Shown here in pieces: positions 53,953 to 62,032 of a stretch of DNA of 64,000 nucleotides (positions are counted from its first letter, which is position 1; every line of letters starts with the position of its first letter). The stretch lies in contig DMMY01000011.1 of assembly GCA_003452935.1 (NCBI GenBank), forward strand, positions 169,136-233,135, read 5' to 3'. The notes below the pieces were generated by a model. That model was not told the origin of the DNA. It did no database searches and was given only the letters and a program-made list of their open reading frames with translations. This DNA comes from Elusimicrobiota bacterium (lineage in GTDB: Bacteria > Elusimicrobiota > Elusimicrobia > UBA1565 > UBA9628). A program made the translations under genes and the position numbers.

Positions 53953-54672
53953 ATGTCCGATACCGAACCGTCCCTCCTTTATCGCTTCACATTGCAGGAT
54001 GGCTCGACTCGAGAATTCCCCGTAAATTTCGATTCCACGACCCTTAAGGTCCGGCCGCGCGAGCGCTCCGACTATCCCGCCTGGACCTGCTTGTCGTTTT
54101 GCCGCTGCCCCAACTGCCCCCTTGACGAAAGCCGCCATCCGCTCTGCCCGACCGCGCAAAGCGTCATGGACATAGTCGACGTCTTCCAAAACTCCGTTTC
54201 CACCGAACCGGTCATCGTCGACATCATCTCGCAACGGCGCACTTTCCAGAAACGCACGACCCTGACCGACGGGGTCTCGGCTCTCATGGGAGTGCTGATG
54301 CCCACCAGCGGCTGCCCGGTTCTGGGTTTGCTCAGGCCCAACGTGCTGACCCACCTGCCTTTCGCCTCCCCGGAGGAGACCGCCTTCAGGACCCTGGCCA
54401 TGTACCTGCTGGCCCAGTACTTCGTGTCCCGCAACGGCAAGGCGGGAGACTGGGACCTCAAGGGCATCGACGCCATGATAGAGAACGTTCACCTCGTCAA
54501 CCGCCACTTCGCCCAGCGCCTGAAAAACATCTGCCCCAAGGACGTCAACCTCAACGCGATCGTCCGGCTCGACACACTCGCCTCGCTGACCGTGCATACC
54601 GCCAAAAAGATGACCCAGCAGCTCGACGTCCTGGAGCCGATGTTCGACTGCTACCTTCCCCGGAAGGACTGA
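53953..54672 (+). CDS. Cysteine-cluster protein of unknown function
   Basis: 239 aa, no signal peptide. A Cys-rich motif near residue 50 (SFCRCPNCPLDESRHPLCP: CxCxxC-x8-C) may bind metal or a cofactor. The rest is mixed alpha/beta with a hydrophobic helix around 115-130. A domain with a CPNCPL core recurs in deltaproteobacterial proteins of unknown function, so I consider it a conserved hypothetical. Start ATG 53953 is fixed by a promoter ending 8 nt upstream. Ends 10 bp before the stop of the facing M28 peptidase. Confidence 0.7.
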   Translation: MSDTEPSLLYRFTLQDGSTREFPVNFDSTTLKVRPRERSDYPAWTCLSFCRCPNCPLDESRHPLCPTAQSVMDIVDVFQNSVSTEPVIVDIISQRRTFQKRTTLTDGVSALMGVLMPTSGCPVLGLLRPNVLTHLPFASPEETAFRTLAMYLLAQYFVSRNGKAGDWDLKGIDAMIENVHLVNRHFAQRLKNICPKDVNLNAIVRLDTLASLTVHTAKKMTQQLDVLEPMFDCYLPRKD

Positions 54673-54682
54673 GCCGGTCCGC

Positions 54683-55696
54683 TCAGCGGTCCAGGTCCTG
54701 CACCGCGGCCCGGACTCCGTCTACGACTTGCGCCATGCGCTGGAAATCCAGAGTCTCGATCGTGTCCTTGGCCGTGTGGTAGTTGCGGTTGCGGTAGAAA
54801 GCGGTGTCGGTGATCATGACCGCGGGATAGCCCTGGGCCCAAAAGCTGCGGTGATCGGAAAAATCGATCCCGGGCAGGACGGAGGGCGCGGCGATGGAGC
54901 AAACCGGCAGGCCGCGAACCCGGCGCATGGCGCGCTTGACGAGGCGGTTCAAGTCCCCCTTTCCCACGACGGCGATGAAATCTCCCCGCGACGGATAAAA
55001 AAGCCGCAGCAGGAGCGCGGGATAGCTCTGGCTTTGACTCGCGCGGGGGAAATAGCCGATCATTTCCAGGGCCAGCATCGCCCGCACTCGGACGCCCTGG
55101 GACTTGAGCCGCGCCGCGTATTGCGCGCTGCCCATGAACTCCGTGGCGAAGTAGGGAGGCTCCTCCAGGCTGAAGGCGACCAACTCGGTGCGGATGCGCG
55201 GCGGCCGGCGGCCCAAAAGGCGCCCCAGCTCCAGCAGCCCCGCGACGCCGCTGGCGTTGTCGTCCGCGCCCGGCATGACGCCGTAACTGTCGTAATGGGC
55301 CCCGACCACCAGTCTTTCGGCCGTATCCGGCCCGAAGGCCGCGATGACGTTTCTGTACGGCCCGCGCTCCACGCGCCGGTTGCGCGCATTCCACTCGCCA
55401 AACCAGTAGACCTGCTCGAAAACGCGCCCGCCCGAGGCCTTCAACTGCGCGCGGACATAGGCGGCGACGCGGTCGAGATTGGCGGGATGCTCCGCGTCAC
55501 GAGGCGCCATGTCCACGGACAAAAGCCGGACATGAGACCGCAAGCGCCCGGCGTCCGCCTCCGGAGCCGGCCAGACTGTCCCGGGCACGCCGGGCTGCGC
55601 GATGAGCAGCCAGAGCAGGGCCAGCAAGGTCGCGGCCGCGGCCGCGGTGATCGTCATGACGCGCTTGAGGCTGATGTCACTAAGGCAACGTCGCAT
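54683..55696 (-). CDS. M28-family zinc aminopeptidase, membrane-anchored
   Basis: 337 aa. One N-terminal TM (about 12-34), then a catalytic domain with zinc ligands in GAHYDSYGVMPGADDNASG, the catalytic Glu in FSLEEPPYFATEF, ALEMIGYF and the last His in DFSDHRSFWAQGYP. M28 enzymes remove N-terminal residues from peptides. The anchored domain probably faces the periplasm. Not linked to the M16 genes. A 48-bp hairpin lies between it and the CBS gene upstream on the same strand. Confidence 0.9.
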   Translation of the reverse strand: MRRCLSDISLKRVMTITAAAAATLLALLWLLIAQPGVPGTVWPAPEADAGRLRSHVRLLSVDMAPRDAEHPANLDRVAAYVRAQLKASGGRVFEQVYWFGEWNARNRRVERGPYRNVIAAFGPDTAERLVVGAHYDSYGVMPGADDNASGVAGLLELGRLLGRRPPRIRTELVAFSLEEPPYFATEFMGSAQYAARLKSQGVRVRAMLALEMIGYFPRASQSQSYPALLLRLFYPSRGDFIAVVGKGDLNRLVKRAMRRVRGLPVCSIAAPSVLPGIDFSDHRSFWAQGYPAVMITDTAFYRNRNYHTAKDTIETLDFQRMAQVVDGVRAAVQDLDR

Positions 55697-55740
55697 AGAA
55701 TCTTGCCTATCTTAGCACAAGACCAAACCGTAGGGAGCGA

Positions 55741-55788
55741 CCGCGGCCCCCACGGACGGCGCTGTTACGCCGCCGTCAGGGGCCGCGG
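55741..55788. repeat. 48-bp GC-rich inverted repeat upstream of M28 gene
   Basis: CCGCGGCCCC (55741-55750) pairs perfectly with GGGGCCGCGG (55779-55788), and ACGGaCGGCG with CGCCGcCGT inside. It sits between the CBS gene's stop and the M28 gene's start on the minus strand. No U tract. Confidence 0.7.
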
Positions 55789-55808
55789 AGCACGACGACC
55801 TCGCGCGG

Positions 55809-56225
55809 CTAGAGTCTCTTGAAGATGTCCGAATCCGTCAGCATCCCGATCATCTTCTGCCCGTCGAACACGGGCAAGCGGCGCACGTTCGCGCGCCGCA
55901 TCATCCGCGCCGCATACTTCACCTTGAGGCCCGGCGAGATGGTGACCAGAGGCTTGGTCATCAGCTCATAGACCCGATGCTCGGAAAAATTGAACCTTTT
56001 GGGCCCGGGCACGAAGGCCCTGTCCACCAAGTCCCGACGGCTCAAAATCCCGTAAGCGTCCCCCGGCTCCCGGGGCTCCACGATGAGACTCGACACCTGC
56101 GCCTTGCGCATCTTCTCCAATGCCTCGCTGAGCGTCGCGTTGCTCTTGATCGTGATGCAGCCTTGGTGCATCACTTCCTGCGCCTTCAATTCCCGGATCG
56201 TCGACTTCGTTGTAATCGTAGTCAT
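55809..56225 (-). CDS. Two-CBS-domain protein
   Basis: 138 aa: two CBS motifs (about 15-75 and 85-138), with SSLIVEPREPGDAYGILSRR, DLVDRAF, MTKPLVTISPGLKVKYAARM and LPVFDGQKMIGMLTDSDIFK. CBS pairs bind adenine nucleotides and gate a partner's activity. Nothing else is fused to it, so the partner is unknown. Separate, no operon neighbours close on its strand except the M28 gene downstream past a hairpin. Confidence 0.88.
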   Translation of the reverse strand: MTTITTKSTIRELKAQEVMHQGCITIKSNATLSEALEKMRKAQVSSLIVEPREPGDAYGILSRRDLVDRAFVPGPKRFNFSEHRVYELMTKPLVTISPGLKVKYAARMMRRANVRRLPVFDGQKMIGMLTDSDIFKRL

Positions 56226-56381
56226 TGCTCCTCCTGCTCATAGCGCCCGGTCTCAAGACCGGGCCAGCCAAGCCAGAGCATTCTATAAAGCGCCCGTCAA
56301 AACAGCGTCAAAACAATGAGGTCGGGCGCCCGGCTCCGGGCAGGGCCTCGACGGCGGCCCCGCCGCGGCGCGATGTTTTTA

Positions 56382-56387
56382 TATAAT
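56382..56387 (+). promoter_or_regulatory. TATAAT -10 box of the CsgG/DUF4384 gene
   Basis: TATAAT 20 nt before ATG 56408; GAGGTGACAAC provides a ribosome site. No -35 match at 17 nt. Confidence 0.45.
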
Positions 56388-56407
56388 GCCTCTTTCGAGG
56401 TGACAAC

Positions 56408-57418
56408 ATGAGGCACTCTCTCAAGGCCGGTCTGGCTCTAGCGCTTATCCTGCGCGCCGCGGTCTCCCCGGCCCTGGCCGCCGACCCGGAGCCAGGCCCC
56501 CTGCCCGCAGCGGCCGGGCAAATCGTCTCCTGGCTTCTGGCCCAGGCCGGCTCCCTGCGCGGCAAATCCGTCGCGATCGGGGAGATATCCTCTCCCGCCG
56601 GCCAAATGACGGAGTTTTCCGCCCTGTGCGCCGAAGCCCTGGAGGCCGCGCTGCTGGTCCCCGCCAAGAGCCGGGACCTCAAGGTCTTGGACCGCCGCAA
56701 TTTCGCGGCTCTCGCCAAGGAATGGGAACTCGGCATGAACGGCTACGTCGAAGATGAAAGCGCCAAACAGGCCGGCCGCCTCCTGGGCGTGGATGTCATG
56801 CTGCTGGCCAAGTACACGGTCCCTAAGAAAAAAATCGTCGCCTTGCGCGCCACATTGATCGAAACGGAAACCGGACAGATATTAGCCACGGCCGCGACCG
56901 AGCTCAAGACCGACAAGCCGCTGCGCTCGGCCTTGGAGAAAACCCTGCCGGAGGAGGCGGCGCCAGCCCCCGCCGCGGAGCCGCTCAAGGTGGAGCTCTG
57001 GACCGCCAAGGCCGATTACGGCGCGGGCGAGCGGTTCCAAATCAATGTCCGGGCCAACCAGGACTGCCACCTGACCCTTATCGACGTGGGCACCAGCGGC
57101 AACGTCAGCGTCCTATTCCCCAACCATTACGCCCAAGACAACGCGGTCAAGGCGGGCGTCACCACCATGATCCCGGACCCGGCGGCGGGATTTGAATTCA
57201 CGGTAAGCGGTCCGGCGGGAAAGGAGATCATCCGGGCCATAGCCTCCCGAGAGCCGGCCGTGGACTTAAGCGGCCTCGTCAAGCAGACCAGCGCGCAGAG
57301 CCCGTTTGCCGAAGTCAAAGCTGACGTGCCCGGCCTCACGCGCGACATCCACGTCCAGGCCAAAAAAGCCAAGCCCGGCCAGTGGAGCGAGGCCGTGCTG
57401 CAACTCAGTATCCACTAG
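56408..57418 (+). CDS. Secreted CsgG/FlgO-like protein with C-terminal DUF4384
   Basis: 336 aa with a signal peptide (ends near SPALAAD). The N-terminal half (about 45-185) has the FlgO/CsgG-like pattern SVAIGEISSPAGQMTEF, LKVLDRRNFAALAKEWEL and LLGVDVMLLAKYTV. The C-terminal domain (about 196-336) is DUF4384: VELWTAKADYGAGERFQINV, RANQDCHLTLIDVG and VSVLFPNHYAQDN. DUF4384 is often encoded with caspase-like or protein-kinase signalling genes. Here the facing gene is a CHAT caspase-like protein whose stop overlaps this one's by 4 bp. Role inferred as part of an envelope stress or proteolytic signalling pair. Confidence 0.78.
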   Translation: MRHSLKAGLALALILRAAVSPALAADPEPGPLPAAAGQIVSWLLAQAGSLRGKSVAIGEISSPAGQMTEFSALCAEALEAALLVPAKSRDLKVLDRRNFAALAKEWELGMNGYVEDESAKQAGRLLGVDVMLLAKYTVPKKKIVALRATLIETETGQILATAATELKTDKPLRSALEKTLPEEAAPAPAAEPLKVELWTAKADYGAGERFQINVRANQDCHLTLIDVGTSGNVSVLFPNHYAQDNAVKAGVTTMIPDPAAGFEFTVSGPAGKEIIRAIASREPAVDLSGLVKQTSAQSPFAEVKADVPGLTRDIHVQAKKAKPGQWSEAVLQLSIH

Positions 57419-59943
57419 CCTCTGCCGGTCAAGACAAACGCCGCCCAATAGTAGGGCGGCCGGCCCTGGCGGATCATATTGAGCTGCGCCGCCCTGAGGC
57501 TTGCGGCCAGGCCCAGCTTCTTTTCCAGGCCCGCGTAAAAATAGTCCATGAATGCGGCCGTCGCTTGGTCATCTATGCTCCACAGAGTGGCCACCACGGC
57601 CGGAGCGCCGGCATAAAGGAAGGACCGGTTAAGCCCCACGATCTCGCTGCCGGTCGACGAGCGGCCCAGCGCGGTCTGGCACGCGCTCAAGATGGCCGCG
57701 CTGCCCTTGAAACGCAGGCGAAAAATATCGAGCGCGCTCAGGCGTCCGTCATCCTGATCCGAGGGCGCCAGGACCAGGCCGGATTGCAGCGGCGCGGCCG
57801 CGAGGTACTCGCCGTGCGTCGCGAAATGAGCCACGTCGAACTCTCCGGGCAGCATCTCCTGAGCCCTCTTCTTGGTCGCCTCTTTTCCCGTAAACACCGC
57901 GGCCGCGGCGAAGCGCTTCTTGATGCTTGCCACCTCGGCCTCGGCAAAAGCCAGGTCCAACTCCCGGCTGCCCAGATCCGGGTTGCCAAAGGCCAGAACC
58001 CGGAGCTTATCCGCGGCCGGGCGGGCCGGCAGATGCTCGAGAGTCGCGGCGCTGGGCAGGCTGAAAAGAGAGCGGCTCTCCACCAAATACTCGCCCTTAT
58101 CGCTCAGGGCGGCAAACGGGACATAGTAAAGAACGTCATGCGCGACGATCCCGATCTTGGGAGCGGCTACGAAAGGCATCATGGGCTTGAGCAGGGAATC
58201 GTAAAGTTGCTGGGAAAGAGCCCCTGACTTGGCCTTGTCCCTGGCGGTCAGGGCTTGAAGAAAGGCCTGGGCAAGCTCCCGCAAGCGCTCCCGGCTTATC
58301 TTGACTCTCTCCATATGAACCTTGTCACGGTCCACGGCCCAGATGTAAAGGTCTTGATCCGCGACGAAATAGTCCACCAGGGCCGTGTCCTCGGGAAGAA
58401 GCGCCTGGATGGCGGACGGCGACGATGATTGGACCGAGACCAGGGCGGCAAGCTCCGGATCTGCGCGCTTAATGTTGACCACGATATCGCGATAAGAGCC
58501 TTCGGCCTTTGCCAGTCCGGCAAGCAACGCCCGCGCGCCCTGTTCTCCCTGGACCATCGCCAGACGCTTGCCCAGCTGCGTCACCTCCTGGCCGGCCTGC
58601 CTCTCCTGGCGCAGCAAGTCGCCTTGCGCGGGACTGCGGCTGATATCCTTGCCCGCGAGCAAGTCGACCAGAAGTCTGGCCTTGGAGCGCTCGGCGAAAT
58701 CCAGGGCCGAGGCGAAATCTCCCTCCCGGGCCAGCAGATCCACCAGGGCCTCATAAACCACCTGGCGGTTGAAAATATAGGTTTCCTTAAGCTCGTCGAT
58801 AACCAGGCCCGCGCGCTGGCTCTCGACGACCGCAACCGCTTCCTTAAGCACGACGATGGCGCCCGGCGTGTCGCCAAAGCCGGTCCGGTAGCGGGAGAGG
58901 ATGAACTTGGCCCAGACCTGATAGAACGGGAACCGGTAGCGGTCCGCGAGCTCGTTGAGCTCCTGCGCCGCCTTGAGGCCAGCGGTGATGTCTTTTTTCA
59001 GCAGGTAAACCTGGTTGAGAAAGAACAAGCTGTCCACCTCGCCGATTCGGTAGCCTTCCTGCCGGGCCAACCGGGAGGACTTCTCCAAAAAGGAGAATGC
59101 CTCCGGCCAGTCCCCCTTGATCCCGGCGGCCAAGCCCAAAAAATTACAGACATTGGTCTCCATGACGCGCCAGACGCCGGCCGGAGCAAAGCCCCCCTGC
59201 TTGGTCCGCCGTACGGCGTTGTTGAGTTCCAAAACCCGGCGCAGCTGCGCCGTCGCCTCATCGAGACGGCCGCGGATCGCGGCCAGCGTGTCCGGGTCGA
59301 AATCCAGCAGATTGTACTTGCGCGACATGCGCGGGACGTATTCGGCCAGGATGGCGGCTATGCCGCTTTCCAGGGCGCCGTCGCGCCGCAGCATGAGCAG
59401 GTCGAAATCCCCCTGGAAGTCCTTATTAAGGGAGCCGGCCTGTTGAAAATAGGATAGCGCCTTGGCATAGTCTCCGTTCATGAGGTAATAGTGCCCGTAG
59501 TTGTGGGACACGAAAGCCGAGAGGGGAGCTGTCGGCCATTCCTGCTCCTTTTGCCTGATGGCGTCGAAGGCCTCGCCCATCCGGCCAAAGGCATAAAGGG
59601 CGAAAACCTTGCGGTTGAACGCCGAGCCCTCCCCCTTGAAATTCTTGCGCGCCTTGAACTCGGCCAGGGATTGGTCATAGAAATGCAGGGTCCTGGTCTC
59701 GTCGCCCAGCGACTCGAAATGCAGGCCGATGCTCATGAAAATGTAGGGAATGGCCCAATCCGAGGCCAGGCTGGCGCCGCGCAGCTGCCCCACAAATGGC
59801 GCCGGAATATCCTTGTCGTAAGGACCCTTGAGTTCTATCTTGGCCAGGAAGGCCGGGGGCGGAGGCAGGACCTTGGCCATGGTAGCGCAGCCGCCGGCCA
59901 GGAGGCACAGGCAGGCGAGCGATGAGATTCCTGAATTTCTCAT
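57415..59943 (-). CDS. TPR/CHAT-domain lipoprotein (caspase-like protease)
   Basis: 842 aa. Lipobox LLAGGC near residue 19. A central run of TPR-like helical repeats (about 60-480) is followed by a CHAT domain with catalytic His (HFATHGEY, H710) and Cys (LSACQTALG, C755), both present. CHAT proteases cleave proteins on command in several bacterial immune and stress pathways. The lipoprotein anchor suggests a surface or periplasmic role, unlike the cytoplasmic defence CHATs. It shares a 4-bp overlap with the B3/B4 gene and faces the CsgG/DUF4384 gene. Confidence 0.87.
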   Translation of the reverse strand: MRNSGISSLACLCLLAGGCATMAKVLPPPPAFLAKIELKGPYDKDIPAPFVGQLRGASLASDWAIPYIFMSIGLHFESLGDETRTLHFYDQSLAEFKARKNFKGEGSAFNRKVFALYAFGRMGEAFDAIRQKEQEWPTAPLSAFVSHNYGHYYLMNGDYAKALSYFQQAGSLNKDFQGDFDLLMLRRDGALESGIAAILAEYVPRMSRKYNLLDFDPDTLAAIRGRLDEATAQLRRVLELNNAVRRTKQGGFAPAGVWRVMETNVCNFLGLAAGIKGDWPEAFSFLEKSSRLARQEGYRIGEVDSLFFLNQVYLLKKDITAGLKAAQELNELADRYRFPFYQVWAKFILSRYRTGFGDTPGAIVVLKEAVAVVESQRAGLVIDELKETYIFNRQVVYEALVDLLAREGDFASALDFAERSKARLLVDLLAGKDISRSPAQGDLLRQERQAGQEVTQLGKRLAMVQGEQGARALLAGLAKAEGSYRDIVVNIKRADPELAALVSVQSSSPSAIQALLPEDTALVDYFVADQDLYIWAVDRDKVHMERVKISRERLRELAQAFLQALTARDKAKSGALSQQLYDSLLKPMMPFVAAPKIGIVAHDVLYYVPFAALSDKGEYLVESRSLFSLPSAATLEHLPARPAADKLRVLAFGNPDLGSRELDLAFAEAEVASIKKRFAAAAVFTGKEATKKRAQEMLPGEFDVAHFATHGEYLAAAPLQSGLVLAPSDQDDGRLSALDIFRLRFKGSAAILSACQTALGRSSTGSEIVGLNRSFLYAGAPAVVATLWSIDDQATAAFMDYFYAGLEKKLGLAASLRAAQLNMIRQGRPPYYWAAFVLTGRG

Positions 59944-60602
59944 GTTTGTCTCCCAACGACAAAATTCTGCGCCTCTTTAGCCCCGCCGAATTTCTGAAGG
60001 AGTTCGGCGAAGCGCCGCGCGTGCGCGGCTATATTCCGGCCGGCTTCGCAATCCCGGCTGGCATAGATCACGCCAAGGACGGACTCGGTTTCGGCCTTAA
60101 GTTTGCCGGCCATGGAATCCTTCACCGGATTGCCCAGCGGCGCGCCCGGCCCGCTGCAGACGCAGATCAGGCCGCTTAAGTCGATCTCCTGGCCGGCGTT
60201 GTTGAAGACATATTTCTCGCCGGGCAGGCCGTAGCGCAAGGAAGCCCGGCCCGAGAAAGCCGCCCGGTCCAGAAGGCTGATGGGCAGCCCGGTTTCCAGG
60301 GACAGGAGATTATTGATGTCGACGAGGTTGTTGATGCGCGGAAACCGCCCCTCGCGCGCGGCCTGGGCCAAATACTCGCTGGCCGGCTTGTTTCGTCCCG
60401 AAGGCTTGAAGCCTCCCTTCTTGAGCAGCTTGCGGATCGCTTCCTTGACGTCCGGAGGCGGAAACTCCTCTGTCGAGCGCAACAGCACCAGCTCGCCCAA
60501 TTCGCGTTCCAGCTCCGGGGCCGCTGGTCCCGCGCGCACGCCGGCGGCCACAACCACGCCCGCGATAAAAGCGGGGTCCGCTATCTGATTTTCCATGTCC
60601 AT
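59940..60602 (-). CDS. B3/B4 tRNA-binding domain protein
   Basis: 220 aa from ATG 60602. The core FPRINNLVDINNLLSLETGL matches the B3/B4 domain of phenylalanyl-tRNA synthetase beta subunit, which in stand-alone form acts as a tRNA- or amino-acid-binding/editing factor. Later SGLICVCSGPGAPLGNPV continues the domain. Start 60602 is supported by TATACT (60611-60616 minus) 8 nt upstream; the frame upstream of 60602 has no other sensible start. Overlaps the CHAT gene by 4 bp, so expression is coupled. Confidence 0.85.
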   Translation of the reverse strand: MDMENQIADPAFIAGVVVAAGVRAGPAAPELERELGELVLLRSTEEFPPPDVKEAIRKLLKKGGFKPSGRNKPASEYLAQAAREGRFPRINNLVDINNLLSLETGLPISLLDRAAFSGRASLRYGLPGEKYVFNNAGQEIDLSGLICVCSGPGAPLGNPVKDSMAGKLKAETESVLGVIYASRDCEAGRNIAAHARRFAELLQKFGGAKEAQNFVVGRQT

Positions 60603-60610
60603 AGTCACGA

Positions 60611-60620
60611 AGTATAATAC
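60611..60620 (-). promoter_or_regulatory. Extended -10 promoter of the B3/B4 gene
   Basis: Minus strand TGG-TATTAT-ACT, giving either TATTAT with an upstream TGn (extended -10) or TATACT 8 nt before the ATG. The 61326 gene has the same CGTGTGGTAT[T/G]ATA sequence upstream. Confidence 0.5.
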
Positions 60621-60681
60621 CACACGAGAGGGCATTGTTTTGAGAAAGGAAATCCGCCGCGTCCGCGACGCGGACTAGATA

Positions 60682-61326
60682 TCAGTCGTCGGCGTCGTTT
60701 CTGACGCGAACGCGGATCGGGGGGTGGCGTATGACGCCAAAAAACCACAACATCGGGCTCAACAGGAAAAACAACTCCCGCAGCCCGCGCCGAAGCAGCC
60801 TCAAGCTGATCCCCGCCACCATCACCGCGGTCAGCAGCCAGCCGAGCCAGCCCGTGCCCAGGTCTTCCGTAAGACGATAGAAGGCGACAAGCTCCGGCCG
60901 CTTGAGAAGCAGAGGCTTCATGGCGAAGAGCAGGTAGGCCGCCAGGCCCGCCGCGTAGCCGGGCCAGCCGTAGGCATTGACCTGCCTGGTGGGACGGTCC
61001 GCATAGACGGCGCCCAAGGCGATATAGAGAAAAACGAACCCCCCCATCTCCCGCCACAGCAAGGACCCGGGCGCGGCGTCCATGAAAGCCGCCAGGAAGA
61101 TGATGGCCGAGAACACGACGGCCAAGATGATGTTGTAAAACACCGCCAGAAGACTTCCGAGCTCATCGAGGAGAAGGGCGTGAAGGAGGAACATCATGGC
61201 GCCGCTCAATTTCGCCAGCAGCCAGAATATCGAGCTGACGCTGCTCAACAAAAGCAGTGATTGCAGGAAAGCCTGCGTGGACTGCAATCGCCAACCTGAG
61301 CTTATAAGCCTAAAGAGGCATTCCAT
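60682..61326 (-). CDS. Integral membrane protein of unknown function
   Basis: 214 aa; six hydrophobic segments, few charges. Positive charges cluster on the cytoplasmic loops. No family recognised. Preceded by CGTGTGGTATGATA, an extended -10 (TGG-TATGAT) 14 nt before ATG 61326. Sits between the small-lipoprotein gene and the B3/B4 gene, all on the minus strand. Confidence 0.65.
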   Translation of the reverse strand: MECLFRLISSGWRLQSTQAFLQSLLLLSSVSSIFWLLAKLSGAMMFLLHALLLDELGSLLAVFYNIILAVVFSAIIFLAAFMDAAPGSLLWREMGGFVFLYIALGAVYADRPTRQVNAYGWPGYAAGLAAYLLFAMKPLLLKRPELVAFYRLTEDLGTGWLGWLLTAVMVAGISLRLLRRGLRELFFLLSPMLWFFGVIRHPPIRVRVRNDADD

Positions 61327-61375
61327 GGGTTTGCGCAGTTATCATACCACACGGGCCGCCGCGCATAGGAGGCCC

Positions 61376-61954
61376 TTAGCGCTGGGCCGGGCCGGGCATG
61401 AACAAAAGCCCCTGCATATAGCGCGATGAGCGGCCCGCGGCCGCAAGCTGGATGGTCAAGTCATAGAAACGCCGGGCTCCCACCGGCTCCTTGAGCCCCC
61501 TGACTATTTCGTCAGCCAAATTAAGGGCCAGGAAATTGCGCTCCTCTCCGGTGGAACGGGCCGAGAGTTCCGTTCCATCCTTGGATACCCGCAACTTTTT
61601 GCTGAAAGCCGCCAATTCCTTGCGCTTGGAGGACGCCGCGGGATAAGAGATCGTCTGCTCCAAATTGTCCGGCCCCAGATCCGAACCGTAAAACGGCATG
61701 ACGTCCCAGACCTCGATCCTTTTCCAAGGCCCCCTCCCGTGCCAGAGCAACCGGCCCGACTCTATGCGATCCGGGAGTCCGTAGCGCTCCATGAGGTTAT
61801 CGGCAGAAAGCCGAGAAAAATTTGACCAGTTGCCGATGATCGCCCGCGCCCAGTCCTGGCGCGCCTGAAAATCCCGCACGGGAGCCGTCGCGCAACCCGC
61901 GACCAGACCCGCCATAAGCCCCGCCGCCACCATCCTCGCCACGCAGGCAATCAT
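61376..61954 (-). CDS. Lipoprotein, paralogue of 52510-53169
   Basis: 192 aa. Lipobox AGC near residue 21 (LMAGLVAGCATAP). Shares with the 52510 gene the order of blocks RYGLPD, GPWKRI, LEQT-x2-Y, EL-x2-F, LSAR, LALNLADEIVRG and ARRFY. That copy has a cleavable signal instead of a lipobox, so the two paralogues differ in location. Function unknown. Confidence 0.75.
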   Translation of the reverse strand: MIACVARMVAAGLMAGLVAGCATAPVRDFQARQDWARAIIGNWSNFSRLSADNLMERYGLPDRIESGRLLWHGRGPWKRIEVWDVMPFYGSDLGPDNLEQTISYPAASSKRKELAAFSKKLRVSKDGTELSARSTGEERNFLALNLADEIVRGLKEPVGARRFYDLTIQLAAAGRSSRYMQGLLFMPGPAQR

Positions 61955-62032
61955 ATGGAGCGCCTTCTTTTCCCATAGTATTGCCCCGGAAGATCAAGCC
62001 CATGTCAAATGCAAGCCAGGGCTATGTCATGG

